DNA of 64,000 bases from NCBI RefSeq assembly GCF_030316885.1, contig NZ_JASZYQ010000001.1:1054001-1118000 (forward strand), written 5' to 3'. How positions within the stretch are numbered: position 1 is the first letter of the stretch; each line of letters opens with the position of its first letter. The DNA is from Variovorax jilinensis. Its GTDB lineage: Bacteria > Pseudomonadota > Gammaproteobacteria > Burkholderiales > Burkholderiaceae_C. Shown here one piece after another: positions 61,444 to 64,000 of the stretch. A program made the position numbers and the translations under genes. The notes beneath the pieces are model-generated. The model worked only from the letters and a program-made list of their open reading frames with translations, was not told the origin of the DNA and searched no databases.

Positions 61444-63393
61444 ATGAATTCGAAAATCACGCGTTTCATCCTCGCGATCGCGGGCTTCGCAGCGCTCATG
61501 CTGTTCCCGGTCGCGGTCGACAACCCCTATTACATCCACCTGCTCGAGACCATCCTGATCTACGCGATCCTGCTGTTCGGGCTGGACATCGTGGTCGGCT
61601 ACACGGGCCAGGTGTCGCTGGGCCATGCAGGCCTGTTCGGCCTCGGCGCCTACACCTCGGGCGTACTGGTCTACAAGCTGGGCGCGCCGCTGATGGTGGC
61701 GCTGATCGCCTCGATCGGGGTCACGGCGCTGTTCGGCGCGCTGCTGGCGCTGCCGGCGCTGCGCGTCACGGGACCGTACCTGGCGATGGTCACGCTGGCC
61801 TTCGGCACCATCATCCAGATCCTGATCAACGAGATGAGCTTCCTGACCGAGGGCCCGATGGGCATCAAGCTCAGCAAGCCGCCGCTGTTCGGCTACAAGC
61901 TCGACGAGCGCGAGTTCTACTGGCTCGTGGTCGTGATGCTGGTGCTGTCGCTGGTGGTGGTGCACCGCATCCTGCGCTCTCACCTGGGGCGCGCCTTCGA
62001 GGCGCTGCGCGGCAGCCCCGTCGCGTCGGACTGCATGGGCGTCTCGGTCTACCGCTACAAGGTCTACGCCTTCGTGATCAGCGCCGGCTTCGCGGGCCTG
62101 GCCGGCAGCCTGTATGCGTACTCGGAGCAGTACATCTCGCCCAACACCTACAACTTCGAGCTCACGGTGCTGTTCCTGCTCGCGGTGATCATGGGCGGGC
62201 GCAAGAGCCGCATCGGCGCGCTGCTGGGCGCCACCATCATCGTGCTGCTGCCCAAGCTGCTGGACGACGTGGAGCTCTTCCGCTATGTCTCGGTGGGCCT
62301 CGCGGTGCTGGTGATGGTCGTCGCGGTGGTCGGCGTGCAGCGCAAGCGCGTGACTGCGCAGCAGATGGTGATCCCGGTGGTCGGCAGCATCGCGCTGGCG
62401 GCCCTGGCCTTCTGGCTCAAGACCATGACCGACTGGCGGCTGTCGATCTTCGGCGTGATCATGCTGTTCGTCGTCTACTACCTGCAGGACGGCATCGTGG
62501 GCTTCGTGCGCAATGCGCTGAACCTGCGCCGGCCGAAGGCGCAGCTCGAGGTCGAGGGCCCGGGCATCGCACCGGCCGACGCCGTGTCGACCGCAGCCAA
62601 GGGCGGTGGCGAGCCCGAGGTGTTGCATGCGGCTGGCGTGCTGATGCAGTTCGGCGGACTGAAGGCGCTCAACAACGTCGACCTGAGCGTCAGGCGCGGC
62701 ACCATCCACGGCCTGATCGGCCCCAACGGCTCGGGCAAGAGCACGATGATGAACGTGCTGACCGGCATCTACGTGCCGACCGCGGGCGCCATCAGCTTCG
62801 GCGGCCGCTCGCTGGTCGGGCGCACCTCGGCCGACATCGCGCTGTCGGGCATCGCGCGTACCTTCCAGAACGTGCAGCTGTTCGGCGAGATGACCGCGCA
62901 GCAGAACGTGCAGGTGGGCCTGCATCACACCTTCCGCAGCAACCTGCTGGACGTCTCGCTGCACACGCCGCGCTACAAGCGCGAGAGCGCCGCGGCCGCC
63001 AACCGCGCGCTGGGGCTGCTGAAGTTCGTCGGCCTCGCGGAATTCGCCAACGAGGAGGCGCGCAACCTGCCCTATGGCAAGCAGCGCCTGCTCGAGATCG
63101 CGCGCGCGCTCGCGCTCGACCCGCAGCTGCTGCTGCTCGACGAGCCCGCGGCCGGCCTCACGGCGCCCGACATCAAGGAGCTGATCGCGATCATCCGCAA
63201 GATCCGCGAACACGGCGTGACCGTGATCCTGATCGAGCACCACATGGACGTCGTGATGAGCATGTGCGACACGGTGTCGGTGCTCGACTTCGGCCAGAAG
63301 ATCGCCGAGGGCGAACCCGCGGCCGTGCAGTCCGACCCGAAGGTCATCGAAGCCTATCTCGGCGGCCAGGACGCCGAGCCGCAGCCTGCCTAA
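61444..63393 (+). CDS. LivM-LivG fusion: permease plus ATP-binding protein
   Basis: A 649-residue fusion. Residues about 1-295 are a LivM permease (LLFGLDIVVGYTGQVSLGHAG; docking loop LGRAFEALRGSPVASDCMGVS). Then come one or two extra hydrophobic segments (VIPVVGSIALAALAFWL; FGVIMLFVVYYLQDGIVG) and a polar linker (RRPKAQLEVEG). From about 395 onward is a LivG ATPase: Walker A GPNGSGKST near 427, signature LPYGKQRLLEIARAL (the LivG-type variant), Walker B LLLLDEPAAGLTAPD and the EHHMDVV switch His. Fusing channel and ATPase fixes their 1:1 ratio. LivF follows 8 nt later as the separate second ATPase. Confidence 0.92.
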   Translation: MNSKITRFILAIAGFAALMLFPVAVDNPYYIHLLETILIYAILLFGLDIVVGYTGQVSLGHAGLFGLGAYTSGVLVYKLGAPLMVALIASIGVTALFGALLALPALRVTGPYLAMVTLAFGTIIQILINEMSFLTEGPMGIKLSKPPLFGYKLDEREFYWLVVVMLVLSLVVVHRILRSHLGRAFEALRGSPVASDCMGVSVYRYKVYAFVISAGFAGLAGSLYAYSEQYISPNTYNFELTVLFLLAVIMGGRKSRIGALLGATIIVLLPKLLDDVELFRYVSVGLAVLVMVVAVVGVQRKRVTAQQMVIPVVGSIALAALAFWLKTMTDWRLSIFGVIMLFVVYYLQDGIVGFVRNALNLRRPKAQLEVEGPGIAPADAVSTAAKGGGEPEVLHAAGVLMQFGGLKALNNVDLSVRRGTIHGLIGPNGSGKSTMMNVLTGIYVPTAGAISFGGRSLVGRTSADIALSGIARTFQNVQLFGEMTAQQNVQVGLHHTFRSNLLDVSLHTPRYKRESAAAANRALGLLKFVGLAEFANEEARNLPYGKQRLLEIARALALDPQLLLLDEPAAGLTAPDIKELIAIIRKIREHGVTVILIEHHMDVVMSMCDTVSVLDFGQKIAEGEPAAVQSDPKVIEAYLGGQDAEPQPA

Positions 63394-63401
63394 GGAAACA
63401 G

Positions 63402-64000
63402 ATGCTCACCATCAAGAATCTATCGGCCGGCTACGGCAAGGTGCAGGTGCTGCAAGGCGTCTCGATCGACGTGCCCAAGGGCAAGATCGTGACGCTGATC
63501 GGCTCCAACGGCGCCGGCAAGACCACCACCATGCGTGCGGTGTCCGGCATGATCCAGCCGACCGCGGGCGAGATCACGCTCAACGGCAAGCGCATCGACG
63601 GCCTCGAGTCGTATCACATCGCCAAGCTCGGCCTCGCGCACTCGCCCGAGGGCCGGCGCGTGTTCGCCACCATGACCGTGACCGACAACCTCACGCTCGG
63701 CGCCTTCCCGCGCCTGACCGGCAGCCGTCCGCGCGGCGACGTGCCGGGCGACCTCGAGCGTGCGCTCGACCTGTTCCCGCGGCTCAAGGAGCGGCGCACG
63801 CAGCTGGCCGGCACGCTGTCCGGCGGCGAACAGCAGATGCTCGCGATGGCGCGCGCCGTGATGCTGAACCCCGAGGTGGTGCTGCTCGACGAGCCCTCGA
63901 TGGGCCTCGCGCCGATCCTGGTCGCCGAGGTGTTCCGCATCATCGAGCGGCTCAAGCAGGAGGGCGTCACCATGCTGCTGGTGGAGCAGTTCGCGGCCGC
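63402..64000 (+). CDS. livF: branched-chain amino-acid ABC transporter ATP-binding protein LivF (3' end outside window)
   Basis: The first 199 or so residues of a LivF-type ATPase, cut by the right edge. ATG 63402 is preceded by TAAGGAAACAG. Walker A GSNGAGKTT, signature LSGGEQQMLAMARAVM, Walker B VVLLDEPSMGLAP, and the LLVEQF switch region are present; the last 35 or so residues are missing. It pairs with the LivG half of the fused protein to power the importer. Confidence 0.9.
   Translation, partial: MLTIKNLSAGYGKVQVLQGVSIDVPKGKIVTLIGSNGAGKTTTMRAVSGMIQPTAGEITLNGKRIDGLESYHIAKLGLAHSPEGRRVFATMTVTDNLTLGAFPRLTGSRPRGDVPGDLERALDLFPRLKERRTQLAGTLSGGEQQMLAMARAVMLNPEVVLLDEPSMGLAPILVAEVFRIIERLKQEGVTMLLVEQFAA

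Noticed and set aside
61423-63243. 606-codon minus-strand frame opposite the LivM-LivG fusion
   Set aside because: Composition is dominated by His, Gln, Arg and Asp, typical of the antisense of hydrophobic and ATPase codons in GC-rich DNA.

Overview
The window looks like a chromosomal segment of a high-GC betaproteobacterium of the family Comamonadaceae, most likely Variovorax or a close relative. The reasons are the GC-rich third codon positions throughout, the Bug-type (tripartite-tricarboxylate-like) binding proteins without their own permeases, the fused LivM-LivG transporter protein, and the GC-rich hairpin elements between genes. About 64 protein genes are packed closely, many joined by 1-4 nt stop/start overlaps. 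I see no rRNA, tRNA, CRISPR array, insertion sequence or prophage. No gene-free stretch exceeds 300 bases; the longest is 290 bases upstream of the autotransporter.

Layout. 1-3817: a MarR regulator (cut by the left edge), an MFS and a MATE transporter, and an SDR. 3793-14761: a sugar-acid/carbohydrate block. On the minus strand are a class II aldolase, KDPGal aldolase (dgoA) and KDGal kinase (dgoK); on the plus strand are a D-serine-dehydratase-like PLP enzyme, a Bug binding protein, a 2-hydroxyacid dehydrogenase, a GntR/FCD regulator and a complete sugar ABC importer (binding protein, two permeases, ATPase). 14792-25707: a membrane protein, an RhlE-like helicase with a clear terminator, EttA, a PQQ-type sugar dehydrogenase lipoprotein, an orphan TAXI protein, a P1 peptidase, CadR, a glycerophosphodiesterase and a DUF1439 protein. 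25756-29453: a polar amino-acid ABC importer operon headed by its own GntR regulator. 29684-34804: a small unknown protein, a second Bug protein, OsmC, an acyl-CoA ligase and an NDH-2-like oxidoreductase.

34984-38281 is an ergothioneine block, egtB-egtD-DUF427-2OG/Fe(II) dioxygenase, coupled by overlapping starts and stops; this is the best candidate for an under-described pathway. 38393-43388: universal stress protein, pseudouridine synthase, MFS exporter, a three-gene small-protein operon (48-aa basic protein, VF530/DUF2132, ferredoxin), GNAT, DUF808 and a small membrane protein. 43389-47482: an AT-rich, hairpin-rich leader and a 1267-aa autotransporter carrying near-identical 204-bp tandem repeats. 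47572-59124: a small secreted protein, enoyl-CoA hydratase, DUF2817 peptidase, thioredoxin-fold ferredoxin, carboxylesterase, glutamate-cysteine ligase, a receiver-only response regulator, an SDR, an unusual EF-hand membrane protein, an HPF-like protein, YlqF GTPase and an aldo/keto reductase. 59252-64000: a branched-chain amino-acid (or related) ABC importer with a terminator-like hairpin after the binding-protein gene and a LivM-LivG fusion; LivF runs off the right edge.

Common theme: nutrient scavenging (five uptake systems or binding-protein sets), low-molecular-weight thiol and redox metabolism (ergothioneine, glutathione, OsmC, ferredoxins) and surface exposure (autotransporter). Function calls come from reading motifs by eye; no database search was run.
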